64,000 nt of DNA. It comes from Pseudoalteromonas undina (lineage in GTDB: Bacteria; Pseudomonadota; Gammaproteobacteria; Enterobacterales; Alteromonadaceae). The translations under genes were made by a program, and so were the position numbers. The stretch spans positions 62,001 to 126,000 of the forward strand of contig NZ_AHCF03000003.1 in assembly GCF_000238275.3 (NCBI RefSeq). Direction: 5' to 3'. Below are positions 38,985 to 48,545 of the stretch, in pieces. How positions within the stretch are numbered: the first letter of the stretch is position 1; each line of letters begins with the position of its first letter. The notes below the pieces were generated by a model. That model did no database searches. It saw only the letters and a list, made by a program, of their open reading frames with translations, and was not told the origin of the DNA.

Positions 38985-39007
38985 AAAGGCCGCTACAGCG
39001 GCCTTTT
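38985..39007 (-). terminator. Terminator of rpoD
   Basis: AAAAGGCCGCT and AGCGGCCTTTT flank a 2-base centre. On the minus strand a T tract follows, ending the rpsU-yqeY-dnaG-rpoD transcription block. Confidence 0.9.
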
Positions 39008-39033
39008 AAGTTAACTCATAATGTAACGCTAGG

Positions 39034-40875
39034 TTATTTAGCGTCTAAAAAGCTTTTCAGTAAATCAGAGCGAGAAGGGTGACGTAATTTACGTAGTGCC
39101 TTCGCTTCAATTTGACGAATACGCTCACGTGTTACATCAAACTGCTTACCTACTTCTTCCAATGTGTGATCGGTATTCATATCAATACCAAAACGCATAC
39201 GTAGTACTTTCGCTTCACGGGCAGTTAAGCCAGCGAGCACATCGTTAGTTGCGCCACGAAGAGACTCCATTGTTGCCGAATCGATAGGCGAATCAATAGT
39301 CGTATCTTCAATGAAGTCGCCTAAGTGCGAATCTTCATCATCACCAATCGGTGTTTCCATTGAAATTGGCTCTTTTGCAATCTTAAGTACCTTACGGATT
39401 TTATCCTCAGGCATCATCATGCGTTCAGCTAATTCTTCTGGATTTGGCTCACGACCCATTTCTTGTAACATTTGACGTGAAATACGGTTCAATTTATTGA
39501 TCGTTTCAATCATATGTACTGGAATACGGATCGTTCTTGCTTGGTCAGCAATAGAGCGAGTAATTGCTTGGCGGATCCACCACGTAGCATAAGTTGAGAA
39601 CTTATAACCACGACGGTATTCAAACTTATCAACCGCTTTCATCAAACCAATATTACCTTCTTGAATTAAATCCAAGAACTGTAAACCACGGTTGGTGTAT
39701 TTTTTAGCGATTGAAATTACCAGACGTAAGTTCGCTTCTACCATCTCTTTTTTAGCACGGCGCGCTTTCGCTTCACCAATACTCATGCGACGGTTTATAT
39801 CTTTAATACGTTCAATGCTTAAGCCAGTGCTTTCTTCCATTGAAGAAAGTTTGCTAATACAACGAAGTATTTCAGGCTTCACTTCTTCAAGTTTAGCTGA
39901 ATGCTTTTCGTTAGCTGCAATTTCAATATCAAGCCATGCTGTGTCAGTTTCGTTGTTTGCAAAATGCTTAACAAAGGTTTTCTTTGGAAGCTTTGAGACT
40001 TGTACTGCATGCTTCATGATAAGACGTTCTTGAACGCGAACTCGGTCCATCATTTCACGCATGTTATTAACCATGCGGTCAAATTGTTTAGGCACAAGTT
40101 TAAAGGTTCTGAACAACTCACCAATTTCTAAAATTGCGGCTTGAGATTCTGGATGAGAGCGACCTTTTTTATCGAATGTTTCACGTGCTTTAGTGTATAA
40201 ATCACGTAAGTTTTCGAAATGGATGCGCGCTTCTTCAGGATCTGGACCTGTATCTACTTCTTCTTCGTCTTCATCATCGCTGTCATCATCATCGTCGCTG
40301 TCATCAAGCTGTTTTTCGCTTAATTCAGAACCAATGTTAGTGGCAGCAATTGGCGGTGCTTCGTCTGCATCAGGATCGAAAAAGCCAGAGATAATGTCGC
40401 TAAGGCGCATCTCTTCTGCTTCAAACTTATCCCACTGTTCAAGTAGGTAAGTGATCGCTTCTGGGTATTCAGCAACCGAAATCTGTACTTGGTTAATGCC
40501 TTCTTCAATACGTTTAGCGATAACAATTTCGCCTTCACGGGTAAGAAGTTCAACAGTACCCATTTCACGCATGTACATGCGAACAGGGTCTGTTGTACGG
40601 CCGATTTCTTTTTCTACAGTAGCAAGGGCTGCAGCGGCAGCTTCCGCTGCGTCTTCGTCTGTCGTGGTTTCTTGCATCATTAATTCATCAGCATCAGGCG
40701 CGTTTTCGCTAACCTTGATACCCATGTCATTAATCATGCTAATGATATCTTCTACTTGATCTGAGTCGATAATATCTTGTGGAAGGTGATCATTAACTTC
40801 TGCAAAAGTTAAGTAACCTTGCTCTTTACCTTTTTGAATCAGAAGTTTTAATTGTGACTGAGGAGTTGGATCCAT
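39034..40875 (-). CDS. rpoD: RNA polymerase sigma-70 factor
   Basis: The housekeeping sigma factor. With the ATG at 40875 ([20 protein letters not shown]) it has 613 residues, as in E. coli. Region 1.1 is followed by an acidic tract near 195-215 ([15 protein letters not shown]). Region 2 shows [19 protein letters not shown] near 430, region 3 starts near 460, and region 4.2 shows [30 protein letters not shown] near the C-terminus. The in-frame start 36 bases upstream is less likely. It lies 124 bases after dnaG in the classic order rpsU-dnaG-rpoD. Confidence 0.98.
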   Translation of the reverse strand: MDPTPQSQLKLLIQKGKEQGYLTFAEVNDHLPQDIIDSDQVEDIISMINDMGIKVSENAPDADELMMQETTTDEDAAEAAAAALATVEKEIGRTTDPVRMYMREMGTVELLTREGEIVIAKRIEEGINQVQISVAEYPEAITYLLEQWDKFEAEEMRLSDIISGFFDPDADEAPPIAATNIGSELSEKQLDDSDDDDDSDDEDEEEVDTGPDPEEARIHFENLRDLYTKARETFDKKGRSHPESQAAILEIGELFRTFKLVPKQFDRMVNNMREMMDRVRVQERLIMKHAVQVSKLPKKTFVKHFANNETDTAWLDIEIAANEKHSAKLEEVKPEILRCISKLSSMEESTGLSIERIKDINRRMSIGEAKARRAKKEMVEANLRLVISIAKKYTNRGLQFLDLIQEGNIGLMKAVDKFEYRRGYKFSTYATWWIRQAITRSIADQARTIRIPVHMIETINKLNRISRQMLQEMGREPNPEELAERMMMPEDKIRKVLKIAKEPISMETPIGDDEDSHLGDFIEDTTIDSPIDSATMESLRGATNDVLAGLTAREAKVLRMRFGIDMNTDHTLEEVGKQFDVTRERIRQIEAKALRKLRHPSRSDLLKSFLDAK

Positions 40876-40999
40876 AGAGATTGTTTCTTCCACTCTGATA
40901 AGTTGATACAACAGGCGCCATCATGGAGTTTGCTCAAAGGCTAACCAGAATAATGTGACGCAGTGAATAGCACAGTATAACAGCCTAAATCAAATCTGA

Positions 41000-42751
41000 C
41001 TAGCCGTTAGTCGTTTTTAACGCTGTCATTAGCAAATGACATTCTAGTCGTTCATCGCTATTTAAGCCCTGTGTCTTGTCTTTTATTAATAGGGTCTCTA
41101 GTCGATAATTTAAACACTGATCTTCAATAAATTTAAAAGTATTTTGAAAAACAGTCTCTAAACGCTCTTCATCTATTTGATGTTGCCATGTCGCCAACTT
41201 AGTTAATGGCTCATAGTCATCAGTGTCTCTAAATGATTCGAGAATTTGTGCAGTGGTAATGCCATCTTTTTGTAAGGCTTGATGTTGTAGGCGTAATAAC
41301 AAGCCGATCCCTGCAATATTCATTTGTGTTAAATCAGGCAAGTAGGGCACGCTTTTCGCCAAATTAGGGTGCTGAACTAAAATGCCTATCGCTTGGCGCA
41401 TCGGTGTAATTTTAAATTTACGTTCAATTGCCTGCTGCTGTTTTGGTGTTTTTAAATGATTATTAAGTTGCTCACGGGTGCGACCAATTAATCTGCCAAG
41501 TTGCTCCAAGATATTTTCTTGATAGAACTCACTTGGGATTTTTTCAATTAATGGCAGTGCTGCACTGAGTAACTTAGCCTTACCGGAATCGAGCGTTAAA
41601 TCAATCTCTTTACTTAGTTTATTAAACAGCACTTTAGTGAAGTCATCGGCGTTTTCTAGCCGCTGCTCAAAAGCCTCTTTACCTTCTTGTTGAACGAGTG
41701 AATCAGGGTCTTCACCATCGGGTAAAAATACAAAATGCAGTGCTTTGCCATCGTTTAAGTAAGGAAGTGCATTTTCCAGTGCACGCCACGCGGCATCTTT
41801 ACCTGCACGGTCACCGTCGTAGCAACAAATAACTTTGTCAGTGGTTCTAAATAAGGTGTGCATATGCTCGCTGGTTGTCGCTGTGCCGAGTGCGGCAACT
41901 GCGTATTCTATGCCTTGTTCAGCCAGCGCAACGACGTCCATATAACCTTCTACTATAAGTACATGATCGAGTCTTTTATGTGCTTGTTTTGCTTCATAAA
42001 GGCCATAAAGTTCAAAGCCTTTGTGGAATATTCGTGTTTCAGGAGAGTTTAAATATTTTGGCCCCTGATCTGCTTGCATTACACGGCCACCAAAAGCAAT
42101 TACGCGACCGCGTTTATCACGAATAGGAAACATTAAACGATCACGGAAAAAATCGAATTGCTTACCTGGCGTTTTTTCAGATGCGAGCTTCAGCTCAACT
42201 AATTGCTCTTTTTGTTCTTGATTACGTCCAAGCTGTTGGCAGAGGCCTTCCCATTCGCTGGGCGCATAGCCCATCATAAACTTTTTAACTGTTGCGCCGC
42301 TTAAGCCGCGACCTTTTACATAGTCTATTACTGTTTCAGAATTACTATGATGTTTTAACTGGTGTTGATAAAAACGCGCTGCATGGAGCATTAAATCGTA
42401 GTCTGAACGTTTTTGTGCTGCGGTGCGTTCTGGGCCATTACTACTTCCTTGTTCGCGAGGAACATCTAGGTTAAGTAAACTGGCTAGCTCTTCAATTGCA
42501 TCAACAAACTCAAGTTTGTCATATTCCATAACAAAAGAAATAGCATTGCCGTTAGCGCCACAGCCAAAGCAATGATAAAACTGTTTATCTTGCGATACAG
42601 TAAACGAAGGCGATTTTTCATTGTGAAAAGGACAGCAAGCTTGATAGTCTTTGCCCGCTTTTTTCAACCCTACCTTTGAGTCAATCAGGTCGACAATATC
42701 GGTTCGTGCCAATAAATCATCGATAAAGTTGCGTGGGATCTTTCCAGCCAT
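41000..42751 (-). CDS. dnaG: DNA primase
   Basis: DnaG makes RNA primers at the replication fork. The 583-residue protein has an N-terminal zinc ribbon (CCPFHNEKSPSFTV and CFGCGANG, about 39-68), the polymerase domain with VIAFGGRVM, ILVEGYMDVVAL and YDGDRAGKDAAWR (TOPRIM motifs about 260-320), and a helicase-binding C-terminal domain. An 83-base gap (40876-40999 from the rpoD start) follows. It is 160 bases after yqeY with a hairpin between. Confidence 0.97.
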   Translation of the reverse strand: MAGKIPRNFIDDLLARTDIVDLIDSKVGLKKAGKDYQACCPFHNEKSPSFTVSQDKQFYHCFGCGANGNAISFVMEYDKLEFVDAIEELASLLNLDVPREQGSSNGPERTAAQKRSDYDLMLHAARFYQHQLKHHSNSETVIDYVKGRGLSGATVKKFMMGYAPSEWEGLCQQLGRNQEQKEQLVELKLASEKTPGKQFDFFRDRLMFPIRDKRGRVIAFGGRVMQADQGPKYLNSPETRIFHKGFELYGLYEAKQAHKRLDHVLIVEGYMDVVALAEQGIEYAVAALGTATTSEHMHTLFRTTDKVICCYDGDRAGKDAAWRALENALPYLNDGKALHFVFLPDGEDPDSLVQQEGKEAFEQRLENADDFTKVLFNKLSKEIDLTLDSGKAKLLSAALPLIEKIPSEFYQENILEQLGRLIGRTREQLNNHLKTPKQQQAIERKFKITPMRQAIGILVQHPNLAKSVPYLPDLTQMNIAGIGLLLRLQHQALQKDGITTAQILESFRDTDDYEPLTKLATWQHQIDEERLETVFQNTFKFIEDQCLNYRLETLLIKDKTQGLNSDERLECHLLMTALKTTNG

Positions 42752-42857
42752 TGTTTAAAGTACAGCCCTAAGGTAAATATAAAAGTGTTAAAAGCGAATT
42801 ATAATACGCAGAGATTGGAACACAAATGCATATTTTTTTGAAGTGCTCTAAACGAAG

Positions 42858-42880
42858 AAACCGAGCTCAAGGCTCGGTTT
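42858..42880 (-). terminator. Terminator-like hairpin between yqeY and dnaG
   Basis: AAACCGAGC (42858-42866) pairs with GCTCGGTTT (42872-42880). In E. coli a terminator between rpsU and dnaG reduces primase expression, and this hairpin could serve the same purpose. The T tract is short. Confidence 0.65.
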
Positions 42881-42911
42881 ACTTCAATCATACTTAATGT
42901 ATGTGGGAGTA

Positions 42912-43358
42912 TCAGGCAGTTAATCGTTGCTTAATTAAACCTGAGATTTTGCCCATATCGGCACGACCTTCGGCTTTGCTTTTGATTATACCCATTACTT
43001 TACCCATGTCTTGCATACCTGCTGCGTTAGTATCAGCAATAGCCGCGTCAATGAGAGCAATGATTTCTTCTTCACTCAATTGTTGAGGTAAAAAAGCTTC
43101 AAGTGCTGTAATCTCATTGGCTTCAATTTCAGCTAAATCATCACGCCCAGCATCTTTGTACTGAGTGTAAGAGTCGCGACGTTGTTTAACAAGCTTCACT
43201 ATAACGGAGGTAATACCTGCGTCGTCTAGTGTTATTTGCTCGTCAATTTCACGTTGCTTGATTGCAGCAAGTACCATACGAATAGGGTTAAGACGTTGTT
43301 TGTCTTTAGCTCTCATCGCATCTTTTTGCGCATCTTTTAGCGTTATTAAAAGGCTCAT
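42912..43358 (-). CDS. yqeY: GatB/YqeY domain protein
   Basis: A 148-residue helical protein with the GatB C-terminal-like YqeY fold, which in the amidotransferase contacts tRNA. The function of the stand-alone form is unknown. Features are the N-terminal LITLKDAQKDAMRAKDKQRLNPIRMVLAAIKQ and the C-terminal MGKVMGIIKSKAEGRADMGKISGLIKQRL, which matches the family repeat. It lies 19 bases after rpsU and before dnaG, as in many proteobacteria. Confidence 0.94.
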   Translation of the reverse strand: MSLLITLKDAQKDAMRAKDKQRLNPIRMVLAAIKQREIDEQITLDDAGITSVIVKLVKQRRDSYTQYKDAGRDDLAEIEANEITALEAFLPQQLSEEEIIALIDAAIADTNAAGMQDMGKVMGIIKSKAEGRADMGKISGLIKQRLTA

Positions 43359-43377
43359 TTATACAAGACCTAATATA

Positions 43378-43593
43378 TTAGTATAATTTAACGCGACGAG
43401 CGTTATCACGAGAAAGTTTTTTCATGTGACGTTTAACAGCAGCCGCTTTTTTACGCTTACGCTCAGCTGTTGGTTTTTCATAGTGCTCGCGACGACGAAC
43501 TTCTGAAAGGATACCTGCTTTTTCACATGAACGCTTGAAGCGACGAAGTGCTACGTCAAACGGTTCGTTCTCTCTTACTTTAATTACTGGCAT
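43378..43593 (-). CDS. rpsU: 30S ribosomal protein S21
   Basis: The small 71-residue S21 protein of the 30S platform. [27 protein letters not shown] and the basic C-terminus ([22 protein letters not shown]) are near-identical to E. coli S21. AGGTAGGTGA precedes the ATG. It heads the macromolecular-synthesis cluster. Confidence 0.98.
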
Positions 43594-43631
43594 TAAAAAT
43601 TCACCTACCTAAATTATGAGCGTTGCTCAAG

Positions 43632-43650
43632 TTGATCAAACATTGATCAA
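43632..43650 (-). promoter_or_regulatory. Pair of TTGATCAA palindromes upstream of rpsU
   Basis: TTGATCAA occurs at 43632-43639 and 43643-43650, with starts 11 bases apart (one helical turn). On the minus strand the second copy offers TTGATC as a -35 box, with CATAAT 15 bases after it, a short spacing, so a promoter is only tentative. An operator or promoter for the rpsU cluster is possible. Confidence 0.35.
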
Positions 43651-43738
43651 GTGGTTCAAAAATGGTGCGGTATTGTAATCCGAAGCAACACCACATGTAA
43701 AGGATAATATTAACAGAAACCCGACGGCTAAAACAGTG

Positions 43739-44344
43739 CTAATTTATATGCCGTTGGTATAGCCTGCAAAAAACTTGCCCAGCTTTTTTCTCTTTTATTA
43801 ACAACCAGTTATTAGGTGCTTTAAACGAAGTTAACTCGGTTTCTACTTCAACATATATTAGTGCGTCAGGGTCGAGCCATTGATTATTTTCTAATAAATC
43901 ACAGCATGATTGGGCTAAATTTTTGCGAAATGGCGGGTCAATAAAAACTAAATTAAATGTGTCATTGGTGTTTTTGCTTTCAAGAAAGGTCAGGGTATTA
44001 GTATTGAGTACCTGTGCATTTTGCGCATTAAGGGTGGCAACATTTTGCGTTAGCTGTTTTGCTGCTAACGGATCAAGCTCTAAAAATGTGGTGTTTTTAG
44101 CAAAGCGAGATAGCGCTTCGAACCCTAAACCTCCGGAACCGGCAAAGCAATCGAGAATGCGCGCATCGCGGGTATCGTGCATTAACCAATTAAATACTGT
44201 TTCTTTTATTCTGTCGGTTGTAGGGCGCAAGCCTTGAACGTCTTTTACTGGCAGTTTTCGACCGCGAAATTGGCCGCTAATGATTCTAATAACGCCATCG
44301 ACTGATTTATGGGTGGTGTTATTTGGTGTGATTTTTTTTCTCAT
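43739..44344 (-). CDS. rsmD: 16S rRNA (guanine(966)-N2)-methyltransferase
   Basis: RsmD methylates G966 of 16S rRNA. The 201-residue protein has a basic N-terminus, RIISGQFRGRKLPV, the RPTTDRIKETVFNWL segment near 42, motif I ILDCFAGSGGLGFEALSR near 62 and the catalytic DPPF in FIDPPFRKN near 135. It is divergent from ftsY with 205 bases between them, a common gammaproteobacterial arrangement. Confidence 0.95.
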   Translation of the reverse strand: MRKKITPNNTTHKSVDGVIRIISGQFRGRKLPVKDVQGLRPTTDRIKETVFNWLMHDTRDARILDCFAGSGGLGFEALSRFAKNTTFLELDPLAAKQLTQNVATLNAQNAQVLNTNTLTFLESKNTNDTFNLVFIDPPFRKNLAQSCCDLLENNQWLDPDALIYVEVETELTSFKAPNNWLLIKEKKAGQVFCRLYQRHIN

Positions 44345-44549
44345 TTAACTCACTAAAAATTGGTATCTATGATCTAGCTCAGATAATATTGCAATCATAT
44401 CACGGCGTGTCATTTTTCAACTGCGCTAAAAGTGTTACTATTATGCACCCTCGAGGATAACGTGTTGCTAAAAAGCAATTATTTAGGCTTAAAAGCACGC
44501 TATCATTATCGTTAGTTTATCAGATTTTTATAAGTGGTTATTAGCAAGT

Positions 44550-46610
44550 ATGGCAAAAAAAAGTAAATTCATGTCGTGGCTCGGTTTTGGCAAGTCAGAT
44601 AAAAAACAAGCAGAAGCTGATAAACAACAAGCATTAGCAAACGAGCAGGCAGAAAAAGCCGAACAAGAGCGCTTAGCAGCAGAACAAGCCGAGGCGGAGC
44701 GTTTGCAAGCTGAAGCCGAAGCTGAACGTTTAGAACAAGCCCGAATTGCAGCTGAACAAGCTGAAGCAGAACGTTTAGCGCAAGAGCAAGCTGAAAAAGC
44801 CGAACAACAAATAGCTGCCGAAAAAGCAGAGACAGAGCGTTTAGAGCAAGAAAAACAGGCGCAAGCACAACGCGCTGCGGCAGCAGAAAAACAAGCGATT
44901 GAACAAGCTAACGCTGAGCTATTGGCTAAACAACAGGCAGATGCCGAGCAGCAAAGACAAGAGCAAGCTAAACGTTTAGCAGAGCAAGAAGCGCAAATGT
45001 TGTTAGAGCAAGAGCGTATAGCAGCTGAAAAAGCAGAAGCTGAACGTTTAGAGCAAGAGACACAGGCGCAAGCACAACGCGCTGCGGCAGCAGAAAAACA
45101 AGCGATTGAACAAGCTAACGCTGAGCTATTAGCTAAACAACAGGCGGATGCAGAGCAGCAAAGACAAGAGCAAGCTAAACGTTTAGCTGAACAAGAAGCG
45201 AAAATGTTGTTAGAGCAAGAACGTATCACGGCTGAACAAGCTGAGAATGAGCGTTTAGAGCAACAGCGCATTGCAGCAGAACAAGCTGAAAATGAACGTT
45301 TAGAGCAACAGCGTATTGCAGCAGAGCAAGCTGAAAATGAGCGTCTAGAACAACAGCGTATTGCAGCAGAGCAAGCTGAGAATGAGCGTTTAGAGCAACA
45401 GCGCATTGCAGCAGAGCAAGCTGAAAATGAACGTTTAGAGCAACAGCGCATTGCAGCAGAGCAAGCTGAAAATGAGCGTCTAGAACAACAGCGTATTGCA
45501 GCAGAGCAAGCTGAGAATGAGCGCTTAGAACAACAGCGTATTGCAGCAGAGCAAGCTGAGAATGAACGTTTAGAGCAACAGCGTATTGCAGCTGAAGAAG
45601 AGGCTGAGCGTCTAGAGCAACAGCGACTGACCGCAGAGCTTGCAGAGGAAGAAGCAAAGAAAGCGGAGAAACCTAAAAAAGAAGGCTTTTTCTCTCGTCT
45701 CAAAAAAGGCTTACTTAAAACTCGAGTGAATATTGGCTCTGGTTTTTCGTCAATTTTTAGCGGTAAAAAAATTGACGACGAGTTATTTGAAGAGCTAGAG
45801 ACTCAGTTACTTACTGCTGATCTCGGTGTTGATACCACCATGAAGCTCATTGATAACTTAACTGATGCAGCCGATCGCAAGCAACTTAAAGATGGTGATG
45901 CGCTTTATGAGCTTATGAAACAAGAAATGGCAACTATGCTAAAAACAGCAGAGCAGCCTTTAGAAATACCAGCAGATAAAAAACCTTTTGTTATTTTAAT
46001 GGTAGGGGTAAACGGCGTAGGTAAAACCACCACCATTGGTAAAATGGCCAAGCAATTCCAAAATCAAGGTAAGTCGGTCATGCTTGCTGCCGGTGATACT
46101 TTTAGAGCTGCAGCGGTAGAGCAGCTTCAAGTATGGGGTGAACGCAACAGCATTCCGGTAATAGCTCAACATACAGGTGCTGATAGTGCATCGGTAGTAT
46201 TTGATGCTTTTCAAGCTGCAAAAGCACGTAATGTCGATGTGTTAATTGCTGATACAGCAGGGCGCTTGCAAAATAAAGATAACTTAATGCAAGAGCTGGA
46301 AAAAATAGCCCGTGTAATGAAAAAAGTAGACCCTGATGCACCTCATGAAGTGATGCTGACTATTGATGCTGGTACAGGCCAAAATGCAATTAGCCAAGTA
46401 AACTTATTTAATCAATGTGTAGGTTTAACCGGTATCACATTATCAAAGCTTGATGGTACTGCTAAAGGTGGGGTTATTTTTGCCGTTGCTGATAAGTTTA
46501 ATATTCCTATTCGTTACATTGGCGTAGGTGAAAGTATTGATGATTTGCGTACCTTCAAGAGCGATGACTTTATTGACGCGCTATTTAGTCAAGATGAGGA
46601 CGACGCTTAA
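44550..46610 (+). CDS. ftsY: Signal recognition particle receptor FtsY with expanded repeat-rich N-domain
   Basis: FtsY is the membrane receptor for the signal recognition particle. It is 686 residues, much longer than E. coli FtsY (about 497). The NG GTPase domain occupies about 375-686 with GVNGVGKTTTIGKMA (P-loop, about 489), DTFRAAAVEQL, DTAGRLQ and TKLDGTAKGG-like SKLDGTAKGGVIF. The N-terminal 355 residues are highly charged and rich in Glu, Gln and Ala. They form a likely coiled coil built from two 69-residue tandem copies and seven 15-residue copies (see repeats). It leads ftsE-ftsX, the conserved order, but a terminator lies before ftsE. Confidence 0.97.
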   Translation: MAKKSKFMSWLGFGKSDKKQAEADKQQALANEQAEKAEQERLAAEQAEAERLQAEAEAERLEQARIAAEQAEAERLAQEQAEKAEQQIAAEKAETERLEQEKQAQAQRAAAAEKQAIEQANAELLAKQQADAEQQRQEQAKRLAEQEAQMLLEQERIAAEKAEAERLEQETQAQAQRAAAAEKQAIEQANAELLAKQQADAEQQRQEQAKRLAEQEAKMLLEQERITAEQAENERLEQQRIAAEQAENERLEQQRIAAEQAENERLEQQRIAAEQAENERLEQQRIAAEQAENERLEQQRIAAEQAENERLEQQRIAAEQAENERLEQQRIAAEQAENERLEQQRIAAEEEAERLEQQRLTAELAEEEAKKAEKPKKEGFFSRLKKGLLKTRVNIGSGFSSIFSGKKIDDELFEELETQLLTADLGVDTTMKLIDNLTDAADRKQLKDGDALYELMKQEMATMLKTAEQPLEIPADKKPFVILMVGVNGVGKTTTIGKMAKQFQNQGKSVMLAAGDTFRAAAVEQLQVWGERNSIPVIAQHTGADSASVVFDAFQAAKARNVDVLIADTAGRLQNKDNLMQELEKIARVMKKVDPDAPHEVMLTIDAGTGQNAISQVNLFNQCVGLTGITLSKLDGTAKGGVIFAVADKFNIPIRYIGVGESIDDLRTFKSDDFIDALFSQDEDDA
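44841..45254 (+). repeat. 207-bp in-frame tandem duplication in ftsY
   Basis: Positions 44841-45047 and 45048-45254 encode two 69-residue copies starting LEQEKQAQAQRAAAAEKQAI and LEQETQAQAQRAAAAEKQAI. The DNA is nearly identical over most of the length and diverges slightly at the 3' end (EKAEAER against EQAENER). It is in frame and lies in the acidic N-domain. Confidence 0.9.
45255..45569 (+). repeat. Seven 45-bp tandem repeats in ftsY
   Basis: Seven consecutive copies of a 45-bp unit encode LEQQRIAAEQAENER each time, with only silent differences visible between copies (TTA/CTA, CGC/CGT, GAG/GAA). A shortened unit (LEQQRIAAEEEAER) follows at 45570-45611, and a variant (ITAEQAENER) precedes it. 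Confidence 0.95.
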
Positions 46611-46616
46611 TTTACC

Positions 46617-46640
46617 AAAAGGGAGCCTGCTCCCTTTTTA
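46617..46640 (+). terminator. Terminator of ftsY
   Basis: AAAAGGGAGC pairs with GCTCCCTTTT around a 2-base centre, followed by further T. It lies 7 bases after the ftsY stop and before ftsE, so ftsEX may have its own promoter. Confidence 0.85.
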
Positions 46641-46703
46641 ATTGCGAGGAATACCATTTTATTTTAGAGCCTAAGGCTAACAATAAATTGGCAATAATAA
46701 AAA

Positions 46704-47381
46704 ATGATAAATTTTCAGCAAGTAAGTAAAACCTATGCCGGTGGACACCGCGCGCTTGAAAAAGTGAACTTTCATATAAAGCCTGGCGAATTGGCCTTTC
46801 TAACTGGCCACAGTGGGGCTGGTAAAAGTACACTATTAAAGCTTATTAGCTTAATGGAACGTCCTTCTGCAGGAAACGTGTTTATTAATGGCGTGGATTT
46901 AAATAAATTAAATTCCCGTCAAATTCCGTATGCACGTCGCGACATTGGTATTATTTTTCAAAATCATCGATTATTAGAGCGATACACGGTATTTGATAAC
47001 GTTGCTTTGCCCTTAATTATTGAAGGTACTCACCACAAGCAAATTGCCAAACGTGTGCATGGAGCGCTTGATAAAGTGGGCTTGTTAGATAAAGTGCGCT
47101 GTCACCCTTCTACACTTTCTGGTGGTGAACAACAACGAGTAGGGATTGCACGAGCCATCGTCAATTCGCCACCTATATTGCTAGCCGATGAACCTACCGG
47201 TAACTTAGACCCTGAATTATCAATGGAAATATTACGACTGTTTGAAGACTTTAATAAACATGGCACCACGGTTTTAATTGCCACTCATGATTTGGGCTTA
47301 GTGTCACGGATGAAGTACCGCAGTTTAACGCTTCATGATGGACGAATGAGCCAAGATCCACTGGCTGAGGGGGTATTATGA
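46704..47381 (+). CDS. ftsE: Cell division ATP-binding protein FtsE
   Basis: FtsE is the ATPase of the FtsEX complex that links the divisome to peptidoglycan hydrolases through EnvC. The 225-residue ABC protein shows Walker [13 protein letters not shown] near 36, the Q-loop FQNHRLL near 88, the signature [14 protein letters not shown] near 137, Walker [14 protein letters not shown] near 157 and the H-loop ATHDLGL. It overlaps ftsX by 4 bases. The FtsEX partner EnvC is also in this window (53845-54987). Confidence 0.97.
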   Translation: MINFQQVSKTYAGGHRALEKVNFHIKPGELAFLTGHSGAGKSTLLKLISLMERPSAGNVFINGVDLNKLNSRQIPYARRDIGIIFQNHRLLERYTVFDNVALPLIIEGTHHKQIAKRVHGALDKVGLLDKVRCHPSTLSGGEQQRVGIARAIVNSPPILLADEPTGNLDPELSMEILRLFEDFNKHGTTVLIATHDLGLVSRMKYRSLTLHDGRMSQDPLAEGVL

Positions 47382-48364
47382 GTTTACTGTTCAAAAGCCG
47401 TCAAAATAGTAATGATAAACAAAAAAAGTCAGTATTCTCTGGCGGTTACTTTTTTATTATTAATATTTTTCGCCAAGGTGTGTACAGTCTAGGAGAAATG
47501 TGGCGCACGCCATTGGCTTCAATGATGACCATTGCAGTACTCGGTTTGAGTTTAACGTTGCCTGCAACACTATATTTAGTGGTAAAAAATGTGCAGCAAG
47601 TGAGTAGTGGTTTTGAGCAAGCCAGCGAAATATCCTTGTTTGTAAAAGAAAATATGAGCGAGCAAGAAACGCAAACCTTAGTTAAACGTTTAGCGCTATA
47701 TCCCGAAATACAAACTGTGACTTTTATTTCTCGCACTGAGGCTTTGGATGAGTTCAAAGAAATGTCTGGCTTTGGTCAGGCTTTAGAGTATTTAGATACC
47801 AACCCGTTACCGAATGTAGTTTTAGTCACACCAACACAACGACATAGCCAACCTAATGCAGCTAAGCAATTGCTTAAAAAACTTGAAGCCGAACGCGAAG
47901 TTGACTTTGGTAAGCTTGATATTGCTTGGCTTGAGCGCCTAAATGCATTACTAAGTTTGTTAAAAGAGAGTGTAATTACTATTGCGCTATTATTACTTAC
48001 CTCAGTGACGCTTATTATAGGCAATACAATTCGTTTATCTATTATGGATAAAAAAGAAGAAATACAGGTAATGAAGCTAGTAGGGGCAACCAATACCTTT
48101 ATACACGCTCCCTTTTTATGGACTGGCATTTGGTATGGCGTGATTGGCGGATTGTTTGCCTTTATTTGTGTAGCATTAATGATGTGGTGGCTATCTGCTG
48201 CAGTAAGCAGTGTTGCAGGGGTGTATCAAACCAGTTTTACGCTAATAGGGCTTAGTCTTAATGAGTTTGGCGCGTTGGTATTACTTGCTACTAGTTTAGG
48301 TTTTATTGGCTCTTACTTATCGGTTAATCGTTACATCTCAGAAATAGAACCTGATAAGGTTTAG
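47378..48364 (+). CDS. ftsX: Cell division membrane protein FtsX
   Basis: The integral membrane partner of FtsE (328 aa). One membrane segment at about 47-68 is followed by a periplasmic loop (about 70-190) that in E. coli binds EnvC. Three more segments follow at about 195-215, 245-270 and 295-315. The NTIRLSIMDKKEEIQVMKLVGATNTFIHAPF stretch near 215-245 is diagnostic of FtsX. Start codon ATG overlaps the ftsE stop. Confidence 0.96.
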   Translation: MSLLFKSRQNSNDKQKKSVFSGGYFFIINIFRQGVYSLGEMWRTPLASMMTIAVLGLSLTLPATLYLVVKNVQQVSSGFEQASEISLFVKENMSEQETQTLVKRLALYPEIQTVTFISRTEALDEFKEMSGFGQALEYLDTNPLPNVVLVTPTQRHSQPNAAKQLLKKLEAEREVDFGKLDIAWLERLNALLSLLKESVITIALLLLTSVTLIIGNTIRLSIMDKKEEIQVMKLVGATNTFIHAPFLWTGIWYGVIGGLFAFICVALMMWWLSAAVSSVAGVYQTSFTLIGLSLNEFGALVLLATSLGFIGSYLSVNRYISEIEPDKV

Positions 48365-48417
48365 GGCCCTAATATAATTCTTAAAACTGTCATGTTTTGA
48401 GTTTAAAATAATAAAAA

Positions 48418-48450
48418 AGCCAAAGCAAAAAGGTTATTTTTGTTTTGGCT
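48418..48450. terminator. Possible terminator hairpin after ftsX
   Basis: AGCCAAAGCAAAAA pairs with TTTTTGTTTTGGCT with one mismatch. On the + strand no T tract follows, so its role as a terminator for ftsEX is uncertain. Confidence 0.5.
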
Positions 48451-48511
48451 AAATCAATTCATAGGTTATTCAGTCGCCTAGCGTAGACTGACTTAACACT
48501 AAAAAAACCAC

Positions 48512-48540
48512 TTGATTTATGATTCAAAAAAGTTTTAAAT
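48512..48540 (+). promoter_or_regulatory. rpoH: Probable sigma-70 promoter of rpoH
   Basis: TTGATT (48512-48517) and TTAAAT (48535-48540) are separated by 17 bases. The predicted start of transcription near 48547 falls on the first bases of the CIRCE operator. Confidence 0.6.
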
Positions 48541-48545
48541 TCAAG

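Noticed and set aside
45255..45569. Regular 45-bp repeats resembling a CRISPR array
   Set aside because: The units are contiguous with no spacers and are in frame with ftsY. No cas genes are present.
44528..45703. A 391-codon open frame on the minus strand across the ftsY repeats, rich in Cys, Ser and Ala
   Set aside because: It is the antisense shadow of the Glu/Gln/Ala repeat codons of ftsY. It has no ribosome site and its content follows directly from the repeats.
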